Assembly (NCBI RefSeq): GCF_037414475.1
Contig: NZ_CP147913.1
Location: forward strand, 7,872,001-7,936,000
Length of the DNA stretch: 64,000 nt
Direction: 5' to 3'
DNA from: Myxococcus stipitatus
GTDB taxonomy: Bacteria > Myxococcota > Myxococcia > Myxococcales > Myxococcaceae
Part shown: positions 43,883 through 51,278 of the stretch, one piece after another
Position numbering within the stretch: the stretch's first letter is position 1
Layout of the letters: every line of letters starts with the position of its first letter
The notes under the pieces: model-generated
What the model saw: only the letters and a program-made list of their open reading frames with translations
The model's database searches: none
What the model was told of the DNA's origin: nothing
Translations under genes and position numbers: made by a program

Positions 43883-44812
43883 ATGAACCTATTCGACACC
43901 GTACGTGAGGTCCTCGACAGGCGCGCGCCGGAAGTCGCCAGGAGCCGAGGTCTCAGTCTTGAGGAACTCTACCGGCAGATGGGGAACAGCATCGACGTGA
44001 TGCTGGCCGAGTGGCAGCGGGAAGGAGCGCCGTCGATTCCGTATCACGACCCGGTGTTCCAACTCGCCTATGTCTATTCACACGTCGCAATGAACGCGCA
44101 CCTGCTTGACGAGGCGCTCCGGTGCGAGTTCCCCATCAAAGGCCGACCGGTGTCGGTCGGCAGCGCACTTCTCAATCTGCTCAAAAAGACCGACCGGCTG
44201 CGGATCTGCACCTTCGGCAGCGGACCGGGCACGGAGCTGCTTGGGCTCAGCCGCTTCCTCGGCTCAAAGTGGTTACCGCACATCCCGGTGGAACTCGACG
44301 TGCTCCACATGGACCGGGTGGACCAGTGGGCACCCTCCAGCAAAGCCCTGCAGGACTCGATTGAGTCGCAGTTCGGTCGAAAGAGGAAGCTGGCGTTCAG
44401 CACGAGTTTCCTCCCGTGGAACGCGTCGAAGCCGGACGTCGCTTCGCAGACCCGGGCGCTCGAAGAGCGACATCTCTTTCTATTCAGCTACGTCGTTTCC
44501 GAATTGCTCGACCAAGCCGAACTGGACGCCGTTTCCGGGCTCCTGTCACAGATGGTCAGAGCGTCCCCGCACGCAGTGTTTCTGATCATTGATCGCTTTG
44601 GCGATGATCGAACGCAGGCCAACATCTCCTCTCTCGTCGCGGGGGCGGGGCTGCAGCCCCTCGCAGAAGACACGTTGCCGAACTACGTCGGCTTCGACGA
44701 GCACGCCAAAACGTCCCTGCGCCAGTACGTCAATGTGATCGGGCGAATGCCGCGCGGGAGCCGGTTCGGTGGCAAGAAGGAGGCGCAATTCGTGATCGCT
44801 CAACGTCCCTAA
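43883..44812 (+). CDS. SAM-dependent methyltransferase-like cargo protein
   Basis: 309 aa from ATG 43883; TTG 43877 would add two codons. A helical N-terminal region is followed by a Rossmann-type motif I (LRICTFGSGPGTELLGLSRFL, residues about 108-128), an acidic strand end (VELDVLHMDRVDQW), HLFLFSYVVSELLDQ (post-III-like) and AVFLIIDRFGDD. The fold suggests a class I methyltransferase, but substrate motifs of DNA methylases (NPPY, DPPY) are absent, so RNA, small-molecule or protein targets are equally possible. The gene lies inside inverted MITE repeats, and its TAA stop is the target copy of the 123-bp element that follows. Confidence 0.65.
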   Translation: MNLFDTVREVLDRRAPEVARSRGLSLEELYRQMGNSIDVMLAEWQREGAPSIPYHDPVFQLAYVYSHVAMNAHLLDEALRCEFPIKGRPVSVGSALLNLLKKTDRLRICTFGSGPGTELLGLSRFLGSKWLPHIPVELDVLHMDRVDQWAPSSKALQDSIESQFGRKRKLAFSTSFLPWNASKPDVASQTRALEERHLFLFSYVVSELLDQAELDAVSGLLSQMVRASPHAVFLIIDRFGDDRTQANISSLVAGAGLQPLAEDTLPNYVGFDEHAKTSLRQYVNVIGRMPRGSRFGGKKEAQFVIAQRP

Positions 44813-44935
44813 GAGGGTGTTGAGCAGAAGCGAGCAAGCGGACTGTTTCCAGCGGTCTGCCCCGGCATTCTGTGCTTGGTCGTCGGCTGGGCGGACACTA
44901 CACGTCGGGGTCGGTCGCCTTGGCTCAACACCCTC
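44813..44935 (+). repeat. 123-bp MITE-like repeat B
   Basis: Terminal inverted repeat GAGGGTGTTGAGC at the left and its complement GCTCAACACCCTC at the right, with TAA on both sides (44810-44812, 44936-44938). The interior is GC-rich without an ORF. It differs in sequence from the 80-bp elements but has the same GAG end and TAA target, so it probably belongs to the same broad IS5-type group. Confidence 0.8.
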
Positions 44936-44938
44936 TAA

Positions 44939-45018
44939 GAGGTTCTAACAAAGCCACCTTGCCGGTGGCTGTGCCTATCGGGGCTGCCGAACTCTCCCAC
45001 TGGTTTTGTTAGGGTCTC
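44939..45018 (-). repeat. 80-bp MITE-like repeat, copy A2 (inverted)
   Basis: Reverse complement of copy A1 with two substitutions in 80 bp, abutting the 123-bp element through a shared TAA and followed by TAA at 45019-45021. Confidence 0.85.
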
Positions 45019-45050
45019 TAAGTCGCCATAGCCCCGAGACGCGAGGTGTT

Positions 45051-45464
45051 ATGTCGACCCGCATCCATGCCAGAGACGTTCCTCAGTCCAATGATGGATT
45101 GGTCTGTCGCGACGGATTGCCATTTACGGGTATTGCATACGCTGAATACCCTGATGGGACACTGCGAAGCGAGACGTCGTATCAGGAGGGGTTGCGCTGG
45201 GGGCTTTGTCGGGAATGGAGCAAGAGAGGAGCGTTGATGGACGAGGCCGAGTTCTACAAGGACGTTGTCCACGGGATCGCACGCGAGTGGACTTCCAGCG
45301 GCGTACTTGTCTCGGAGTTCGTCTGCGAGTTCGGCATCACGATGAGCGAACGGCGGTGGGATGATGACGGGACTCTCACTGACGAGTTTCATCTCAAGGA
45401 GTCGGACTCGAACTTCGCTCTGCTTCAGTCCTTCAGGAAAGCATATGGCCCCACGCCAAAGTGA
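45051..45464 (+). CDS. YwqK/MORN-like repeat protein in prophage
   Basis: 137 aa from ATG 45051, with GAGG upstream; an in-frame start at 45006 would lie in the MITE end. No signal peptide. MORN/YwqK-type units are visible (FTGIAYAEYPDGTLRSETSY, given by its Y..DG..R.E pattern, and HGIAREWTSSGVLVSE). The family often sits next to toxins or variable loci, but no toxin is recognisable here. Same repeat class as the exported protein at 25587-26075, otherwise unrelated. Confidence 0.7.
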   Translation: MSTRIHARDVPQSNDGLVCRDGLPFTGIAYAEYPDGTLRSETSYQEGLRWGLCREWSKRGALMDEAEFYKDVVHGIAREWTSSGVLVSEFVCEFGITMSERRWDDDGTLTDEFHLKESDSNFALLQSFRKAYGPTPK

Positions 45465-45499
45465 CAATGCGGACCCGATCCCGGGCTGGGTTCGCGATC

Positions 45500-45769
45500 T
45501 TAGTCGAGTCTGATTGCTCGGATTGCAGCGCCAACGTTTGTTGGTTGCGGGCGTCGAGATGAGCGGGACCGAGGGGTGTTGTTGGGAGAGGGCATAGGTT
45601 CAGTGCCCTCCCTCGCCAATCTCTCGATCTCTTCTCGCGGAAGCTTCATGCGACCAAGTATCAGAACAGGGCGGAGGAATCCCGCGTTGATCAGTTCGTC
45701 GAGTGTCCGGCCTCGACTGACCCCCAGCATCTTTGCTGCCTGTCGCTTCGAGAGAAGAAGCGGGGTCAT
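45500..45769 (-). CDS. Excisionase-like HTH DNA-binding protein
   Basis: 89 aa. LLSKRQAAKMLGVSRGRTLDELINAGFLRP then LGRMKLPREEIERLARE is the winged HTH of the excisionase/MerR-like HTH_17 class. A Ser/Arg-rich tail follows. Its start overlaps the stop of the RuvC-like gene by four bases (ATGA). It may be the Xis partner of the integrase or a regulator of the leftward operon. Confidence 0.75.
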   Translation of the reverse strand: MTPLLLSKRQAAKMLGVSRGRTLDELINAGFLRPVLILGRMKLPREEIERLAREGTEPMPSPNNTPRSRSSRRPQPTNVGAAIRAIRLD

Positions 45770-46347
45770 CTGGGGAAGACCTTCCGGGGCGAGAGGCGCC
45801 CGAGGGCGTGAAGCCCGATGCCGATAGCGTCCCAGACGTTGTGATGGAGAGAGGCGGCGCCTAGCAGCTCGACGCGCAAGTGCTCGACAGGTGAGAGGCG
45901 TTGCTTAATGCGCTCGATGAATGCGCCCGCGTCCAGTGTGCCTTTCCAGTCACGAGGGTAGACAGACCGCCGCGTCGCGACGTTCGGCAGGTAGCCACCG
46001 AGCATGCCCACGACGCCCGAGAGCTGGATGAGGTCGTTCTGGTCGCCCTTCTGGCATGCGGCGGCGTAGACGCGTGGCAGCTCGATGATGAGCTGGTGGG
46101 GCTCATCGCCCAGGCGGGGACGGAGCCACTCGTGGACTGCCAGGGCCATGGATGCCCACGAGGCCAGGGACAGCTCCCCGCCCGAAGGATTGGGGTTCTT
46201 CGGCAATCCGGCGGACAGGAGCGTTGCGCTTCCGCTACCTGGCATGTCAAACAAGGCGACACCGCAATGCCGAAGGCCGGGGTCTATGGAGACGAGCTTC
46301 GCGGCGCGTTGCTCGGAGGGCGATTTAGGAAGGAGGCAGGTGCTCAC
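45766..46347 (-). CDS. RuvC-like Holliday junction resolvase
   Basis: 193 aa from GTG 46347. RNase H fold with the acidic residues in place: VSIDPGLRHCG (D22), HQLIIELPRVY (E89), and LHHNVWDAIGIGLHAL (H169/H170, D173). Phage members of this family resolve branched DNA during replication or packaging. Start codon lies 10 bases after a copy of the prophage 23-bp element. Confidence 0.8.
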   Translation of the reverse strand: MSTCLLPKSPSEQRAAKLVSIDPGLRHCGVALFDMPGSGSATLLSAGLPKNPNPSGGELSLASWASMALAVHEWLRPRLGDEPHQLIIELPRVYAAACQKGDQNDLIQLSGVVGMLGGYLPNVATRRSVYPRDWKGTLDAGAFIERIKQRLSPVEHLRVELLGAASLHHNVWDAIGIGLHALGRLSPRKVFPR

Positions 46348-46357
46348 ACCTTTCCTG

Positions 46358-46380
46358 ATGGGGACACTTTCCGAGACTGG
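46358..46380 (-). promoter_or_regulatory. 23-bp prophage element, copy 1
   Basis: Reads CCAGTCTCGGAA then AGTGTCCCCAT on the minus strand, 10 bases before the GTG of the RuvC-like gene. It begins just at the end of the upstream DNA polymerase gene (stop TGA at 46383-46381). Confidence 0.75.
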
Positions 46381-48390
46381 TCACGCTGCCTTCGCCTCGG
46401 GCTCCCAGACCACCAGCCGTCCACTGGAGTCGCGCACCGTGGCCATGTCCTTCGAGAGCATGCGCGCGAGGGCGGGCTCGGCCTCGATGGCGCCCGCCAG
46501 GTCCGGCGTCACTTCGCGCATGGCTTGCCGCATGATTTCGGCCATGCGCTCGGCGGCATCGTGAAGCCGGTTGGGGCAGTCCGCGCGCAGCTCCGCCACC
46601 AGCTCGTCATGCACCATGAGGACAAGACGCGAGCCCCAGAGTGGTGAGCGGCGGTCCGCGTACATCTCCCGCGACACTCGCCACGTGGCCAGCTTCGCGC
46701 CCACGGCACCGAGGCCCTGGAAAGGGGTGTTGAGCCACTGGGTATAGCTGCAACCGCCTCGGAGGATATTGGCGCCCGGAATCGTGACGTCCACGAGCTG
46801 GCCGTTGCGCGTGAGGGCACTGGCCTTGCCGAAGAGGACGCGCTGCTCGGGCCACGCATCCAGCCACCTGTTGCCGTAGTGGCGCGACACCTCGACGCAC
46901 GCGGAGCAGACCATCTTCACCTTGCCCTGGACGCGCACGGGAACGCGCTCCACTCCGCACGTCTCCGCAATCTTGGCCAACAGGCAGAACCGGACGCCGT
47001 CCTTGGCGCGGGCGTGGTACGCCATGCCGCCAGCGCCCAGGCCCCCGCCCTTGCCGAAGTTGAAGATTTTGGCGAGCGAGCGAAAGGCCGTGGCCGTGGG
47101 CTCCTTGGCCTTCACGCGGGGCAAGAGGGCGTCGTAGTCCTCCCCCAAGAATGTGGCCGCGGCCGAGGTGTGGACATCCTCCTTGGCGAGTAGAGCATCA
47201 CCCATCCGCGAGAAGCCCACGTCCCAGATGGCACGCTGGGCCATGGTGCGCAGCTCCAGGCCGCCGTAGTCCACGGAGCAGAACACGTAGCCAGGGCGAG
47301 CCTCGTGGCACTCGCGCACGCCCCCCCGCTGCGGGAGCTGCTGGTAGTCACTCGAAACGCGAGTCGTGCTGACCAACACGTTGAAGCGTGGGTTGAGCGG
47401 GGCGGCTGTGCCTGCCTCCAGCTTGTCCATGTACGTGGAGCGGTACTTGTCCACCTTGCCGGACTTGCCCAGCTCCTCAAGCAGCGCATCGCCCGAATCC
47501 AAGAGGGTGTCCCTGTCGGTGGCCACCTGCCCCTGGGGGAATCGAGGAGAGGGAGGAGTGACGGGCGGCGCGCCGTTGTAGGCGGCGGTGACGAGTTGGG
47601 CGAGGCGCTTGGCGTCCTTCGAGCCGCTGGCCCGGAAGATACCAGCGGCCCGGAAGCGGGCGCGGTTGGCTTGCCACTCCGTCTCGACACGGTTGCGCAG
47701 CTCCTCGACGCGCCCGACATGCGTGCGCAGGCCCCACACGGAGGCGAAGTGGAGTGCGAGTGCGGCGCGGACCTGGTCCTCTTCGGCGTGGAGGTTGCCG
47801 CCATTGGCGACGCTAGACGCGGCTCGTGCTTGGGACAGGTGGACGTCCAGCGTGTAGCGCGCATCGCGAAGCGGGTACTTCACGGCCCCTTCTGGCCATC
47901 GCTCCAGCGGCACTCCATCCAGCTCGCCGTAGCGAAGTCGCCACGCGTCGGGGGCGTGCTTGTCGGCGGAGATGTCGAGGCCAAGGTGGCGCTTCACCAG
48001 GAGGGCCAGCGGGTAGCGGGCGCCCTCATCGTCCCCCAGTGGCCTGCCCGTTGCTGGGTCCACCCCGTGGAGTCCCAGGGCGATGTCCATGAGGGCTTCG
48101 CGGATGGCCACGTCATGGAATCGCCCTGCCTCGGCGGCGGCAAACACGTCGTCCACCAGTCGCGGGTCATCCGCGCACATGACGCCCAGGTCGTAGGCGA
48201 GATTGGCTCCTGTCACGTGGACATCCGGAGAGCGGAGGGCCTCACGGAACCACGTGCGCGCCTGGCCAGCGGAGAGAAGCCGCTCACTGCCGGGCGATTC
48301 CTGGGCGATGGACGCGCAGACGAGCGGCGGCGCAAGCAGTCCAGGCTGAATCGGATAGGTCTCGGTGTCGAAGCTGAAGAGGACGGGCAC
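46381..48390 (-). CDS. Phage family A DNA polymerase with 3'-5' exonuclease
   Basis: 669 aa from GTG 48390. Exonuclease domain: FDTET (residues 7-11), NLAYDLGVM (63-71) and YPLRDARYTLD (172-182). Polymerase domain: motif A SVDYGGLELRTMA (D374), motif B RSLAKIFNFGKGGG (about 437-450; here Phe-Gly follows where Tyr-Gly is usual), and motif C MVHDELVAE (592-600). Between B and C is an insertion with C469, C478, C495 and C498 (ending CSAC), possibly a zinc-binding module. It replicates phage DNA and sits in the leftward replication operon. Confidence 0.92.
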   Translation of the reverse strand: MPVLFSFDTETYPIQPGLLAPPLVCASIAQESPGSERLLSAGQARTWFREALRSPDVHVTGANLAYDLGVMCADDPRLVDDVFAAAEAGRFHDVAIREALMDIALGLHGVDPATGRPLGDDEGARYPLALLVKRHLGLDISADKHAPDAWRLRYGELDGVPLERWPEGAVKYPLRDARYTLDVHLSQARAASSVANGGNLHAEEDQVRAALALHFASVWGLRTHVGRVEELRNRVETEWQANRARFRAAGIFRASGSKDAKRLAQLVTAAYNGAPPVTPPSPRFPQGQVATDRDTLLDSGDALLEELGKSGKVDKYRSTYMDKLEAGTAAPLNPRFNVLVSTTRVSSDYQQLPQRGGVRECHEARPGYVFCSVDYGGLELRTMAQRAIWDVGFSRMGDALLAKEDVHTSAAATFLGEDYDALLPRVKAKEPTATAFRSLAKIFNFGKGGGLGAGGMAYHARAKDGVRFCLLAKIAETCGVERVPVRVQGKVKMVCSACVEVSRHYGNRWLDAWPEQRVLFGKASALTRNGQLVDVTIPGANILRGGCSYTQWLNTPFQGLGAVGAKLATWRVSREMYADRRSPLWGSRLVLMVHDELVAELRADCPNRLHDAAERMAEIMRQAMREVTPDLAGAIEAEPALARMLSKDMATVRDSSGRLVVWEPEAKAA

Positions 48391-48473
48391 AACACCGAAA
48401 GGCCCGTGGCGTGGGCCAGCCGTGGCGCCCTGGAGAGGACGCCAAGAGGTTGAGTGGTGCGGTGGTGCAGGCG

Positions 48474-49004
48474 TCAGGCCAGGGCGTCGGCGAGCGGCGG
48501 GAGCTTCGCGGTGGCGCGCTTGGCCTCGATGGTGGCCAGCTCCGAGTCCGTGGGGCTCACGTTGCTCCAGCGGTAGCCCTCGATGACCTTGCCAGGGCGG
48601 CCATCCTTCTCGGGGAGCGTCTTGGGGAAGACCTCGCAGTCCACGAGGAGGAAGGCGCCAGCCTGCTTCGCCTCGGTGAACTTGGCGATGAAGTCGGGCG
48701 TGACCTCATTCTCCTCGGCACCAGCCAGGGCCATGAGGAACGCCTTGAAGCGCCCGCCACCGTTCTTCTTCGTGTCGGAGAGGTTCTCCACGTAGCTGGT
48801 GATGAGGCTGGGCCGCGTGGGCTCGGTGTTGGTCTGGGTCCTCTCCGACGTCACCACCTTTACTTCTGCGATGGCGGACAGGCCCTTGAAGCCGTCCTTG
48901 GTGCGGATGGACTGCACCTCCAGGCGGTAGCGTCCGGACTTGAGGTACTGCGCGCCAACGGCGGCTTGGGCGGTGGCGATTCGTGCATATGCGGCGTTGC
49001 TCAT
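48474..49004 (-). CDS. Phage SSB-like/DUF669-like protein
   Basis: 176 aa from ATG 49004 (MSNAAYARIATA). The pattern YLKSGRYRLEVQSIRTKDGFKG, AEVKVVTSE and FLLVDCEVFPKT suggests an OB-like beta fold. Position between helicase and polymerase is where phages often encode single-stranded DNA-binding or DUF669-type proteins. An in-frame GTG at 49052 lies 8 bases after a 23-bp element and would add 16 basic residues; the element spacing favours it, while protein appearance favours ATG 49004. Function is inferred. Confidence 0.6.
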   Translation of the reverse strand: MSNAAYARIATAQAAVGAQYLKSGRYRLEVQSIRTKDGFKGLSAIAEVKVVTSERTQTNTEPTRPSLITSYVENLSDTKKNGGGRFKAFLMALAGAEENEVTPDFIAKFTEAKQAGAFLLVDCEVFPKTLPEKDGRPGKVIEGYRWSNVSPTDSELATIEAKRATAKLPPLADALA

Positions 49005-49060
49005 GTCCCGTGTTCCCATTCGAGTGGCGGGACGTCGAGAGGACGTCCTCACCTTCCCTA

Positions 49061-49083
49061 ATGGGGACGCTTTCTGGGAGTGG
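49061..49083 (-). promoter_or_regulatory. 23-bp prophage element, copy 2
   Basis: Reads CCACTCCCAGAA then AGCGTCCCCAT on the minus strand, upstream of the SSB-like gene (8 bases to GTG 49052, 56 to ATG 49004). Confidence 0.7.
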
Positions 49084-49200
49084 CGCACTGGCGGGTGGAG
49101 GCTCTAGGCAGGCAATCGAGACCGCAGTTCCCCAAGTGGAACTTTGGAGTACCGGGTGTGCTGACTTGAAACGGCACGGGGATGACGCCAAAATCGCACT

Positions 49201-50535
49201 ATGAGTGATTATTTGATCCGTCTTATCGAGCGTCAATTTCAGTTTGTCCTGGACGGGAGCGAAGAGGTGCTGCTGGGCCGGATGCGGCACTGTCTGAATG
49301 CATTGGAGAGGGAGCCTCTTGTTGCACCCCATCTAATTGAGATTCAGCACGATCTTGTTCAGGTATTCGAGCGATTCAGCAGCATGTCCACCGAACTGAT
49401 TCAGCAGATGGTTGGATTGCGCAAGAGATTGGGCCAAGTTTCTCCGGGCCTTGAGTCACTCTTTGGGAAGAGACCTACTGGCTTCGATGAGTCGAATCCA
49501 GCGTGGTCGCACTCGCTAGAGTGTTTTGATGCCATGGTGGAAGGGGAAGACATTTCGATACTGGGAATGGCCAAACACCGTGACGATAGTTTGGCAAGGC
49601 GCTTGCTTACGCTTCTTCGTGTAAATCTGACAAGAGCCAAAGAGATGCAGGATGCCTCGCTGGAGGCGTTGTTGAAGCTGGAGGGCGATTGGCGGAATTT
49701 GCAGGAACCATATGAATACGCATGGCGGCTGCATGTTGATGAAATAAGTGCTCATCCTGGGTACGCGTTGGTTGTTCTTAAAGAATTTCTGGTCTTGGTG
49801 AACCCTCTTCCGCGCATAGGTGATGCTGTCAGGGCATGGCGCGAAGAGGTGGGTGAGATAAGAAAAGGTCGACCTGCTCAGGTGTTCTCCGAGCTGAGGG
49901 GGATTCTCTATGATGGAAAGCAGGGGACTGGAGTCGGACTTGACCTCAAACGCCAGATCGAGCCGCATATCTGTACCCTTCGGGAGGGATTGGTCTTTCG
50001 GGTAGGTACAAGGTTGTCTCTGGCGTCGTTGTTTAATCGGTTTCAGAGTCGATGTGAGCAGCATGATGCCCCTCGGCTGCGCGCGCTCGTTGATGAGGTC
50101 AGGAGGCGAAAGGGTAAGCCCGAGGATGTATTGCGGGATCAGTTGGCGCTTTGGTTGTTTGATCAGGGACTGAATCCGGTGACGGAGCCCCGCATTGGGA
50201 ATCTCCGACCAGACTTACTGGACCCTGGCGCCCTGTATATTGAGGCAAAGCAGTATGATCGTTCTCCTCGTGTAAAAATTATTCGTGGCATGTATCAAAT
50301 GTATGATACGTTTCGTCGCCTTCGCGGTGCGCACCCTGAGGTCAATGAGGGTTTTTTCGTGGTGTTCCGCCGTGCTGGCCCGCATGTCACTGCGCCTCCC
50401 TCGGTTAGTTCATCGGAGGGATGGATAATTCATATCAAGTTTGTTGATCTAGCCGATGGTGGGATCGGGAGCAGGCAGAAGCAGCGACCCGTCGACATTT
50501 CGATGGAAGAAATATCTCCGGAGCGAGGCCTCTGA
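49201..50535 (+). CDS. PD-(D/E)XK nuclease-domain cargo protein
   Basis: 444 aa. The N-terminal 300 residues are largely helical and unrecognised. The C-terminal part has a restriction-endonuclease-like core: VTEPRIGNLRPDLLD (E329, D338) followed by LYIEAKQYD (E348, K350), the PD-(D/E)XK arrangement, then RVKIIRGMYQMYDTFRRL. It is transcribed against the surrounding leftward replication genes, has lower GC and lacks the 23-bp phage element. That marks it as acquired cargo (moron). A nuclease-based defence or superinfection-exclusion role is plausible inference. No modification partner is visible. Confidence 0.7.
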   Translation: MSDYLIRLIERQFQFVLDGSEEVLLGRMRHCLNALEREPLVAPHLIEIQHDLVQVFERFSSMSTELIQQMVGLRKRLGQVSPGLESLFGKRPTGFDESNPAWSHSLECFDAMVEGEDISILGMAKHRDDSLARRLLTLLRVNLTRAKEMQDASLEALLKLEGDWRNLQEPYEYAWRLHVDEISAHPGYALVVLKEFLVLVNPLPRIGDAVRAWREEVGEIRKGRPAQVFSELRGILYDGKQGTGVGLDLKRQIEPHICTLREGLVFRVGTRLSLASLFNRFQSRCEQHDAPRLRALVDEVRRRKGKPEDVLRDQLALWLFDQGLNPVTEPRIGNLRPDLLDPGALYIEAKQYDRSPRVKIIRGMYQMYDTFRRLRGAHPEVNEGFFVVFRRAGPHVTAPPSVSSSEGWIIHIKFVDLADGGIGSRQKQRPVDISMEEISPERGL

Positions 50536-50597
50536 TTGACTGATGGCGGAGCATTGTGTTGCCGGTTGGTTTGAAATTTGGAGGAGGAACTTTTGTG

Positions 50598-50860
50598 GTT
50601 GGCCTTCCGTCTGCTGAATGAACCTCGCTCGCTCGCGAGCTGTGGCGAACGCTGACACGTTGTCTTGCGTATGGAGGCACACGTCCACCTCGACGCATGG
50701 CGCCTGCTGGCCTGGCCGGTGCGTGCGAGGAGCTGCTCCCAGACGGCGCCGTCCGAGGGAGGCGTCACCACGAGGTTTCGAGAGAACTGCTGGAGGTTCT
50801 TCCCCGTGGCGTGTGCCTTGATGCTCGCCACTACGGAACTCGCTCCCGTCTCCTGAAGGA
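50598..50860 (-). pseudogene. Degenerate duplicate of the 3' end of the phage helicase gene
   Basis: Matches the last ~90 codons of the helicase gene at 51279-53096 (VASIKAHATGKNLQQFSRNL, then VVTPPSDGA.WEQLLART). A four-base deletion near 50729 relative to the intact copy shifts frame after LLART, and the remainder (VDVCLHTQDNVSAFATARER) continues in another frame. It ends without the rest of the gene. It marks one edge of an insertion that placed the small gene 50911-51213, and probably the nuclease gene, next to the helicase. Confidence 0.8.
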
Positions 50861-50910
50861 CAAGAGACGGGCGGCCGTTGTCTTTGGTTTCCCGGCAGTG
50901 TCAGCTGCCT

Positions 50911-51213
50911 CTAGACATAGAAGTCCAGAATATACTCATCTGAGATGTCTGAAGGTTTGGCGGTGTAGTAAATTGGTGCGTCTGCTTTGACCTCATTCAG
51001 GCGTCGCAACACCAATTGTCTTTGCGATTCTTCTGCGCTCTGGAGACCATAGAAGACAAACTCCCAAGCCTCCGAGACCGACTTGGACAGCATTCCCTGC
51101 CGAAACAGCACATTGACGGTGGCCGCCGGAAGAAACTTGGGGGGGATGAGTCCCTTGGTTCCAAAGCGAATGTGTGGCTTTGGGGGCACCTCTTCCACAA
51201 AAATCAGCGCCAT
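50911..51213 (-). CDS. Small hypothetical cargo protein
   Basis: 100 aa with a strong RBS (AAAGGAGG) 6 bases before ATG 51213. No TM or signal. Basic N-terminus (PPKPHIRFGTKGLIPPKF) then a helical middle (MLSKSVSEAWEFVFYGL) and an aromatic end. Markedly lower GC than phage core genes and bracketed by intact and degenerate copies of the helicase tail. No recognisable family. Confidence 0.65.
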   Translation of the reverse strand: MALIFVEEVPPKPHIRFGTKGLIPPKFLPAATVNVLFRQGMLSKSVSEAWEFVFYGLQSAEESQRQLVLRRLNEVKADAPIYYTAKPSDISDEYILDFYV

Positions 51214-51278
51214 TGTTGCCTCCTTTGTGAAGATGGATTTGCGATAGAAATACTATCACGGGAGTTCGTGGCCGCAAG

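Larger units (their letters stand above)
43728..45018. mobile_element. MITE-framed cargo unit carrying a methyltransferase-like gene
   Basis: Two 80-bp elements in inverted orientation frame a single gene plus a third, different 123-bp MITE-like element. TAA lies on both outer sides (43725-43727, 45019-45021). Removing the unit with one TAA leaves the integrase stop codon intact and joined to GTCGCC. This is the layout of a non-autonomous composite transposon whose ends are MITEs. Stepwise insertion of separate MITEs is the alternative. Confidence 0.6.

Noticed and set aside
49201..51213. Toxin-antitoxin pair formed by the nuclease and the 100-aa gene
   Set aside because: They are convergent, separated by a pseudogene and lack overlapping or operon structure; nothing links them functionally.
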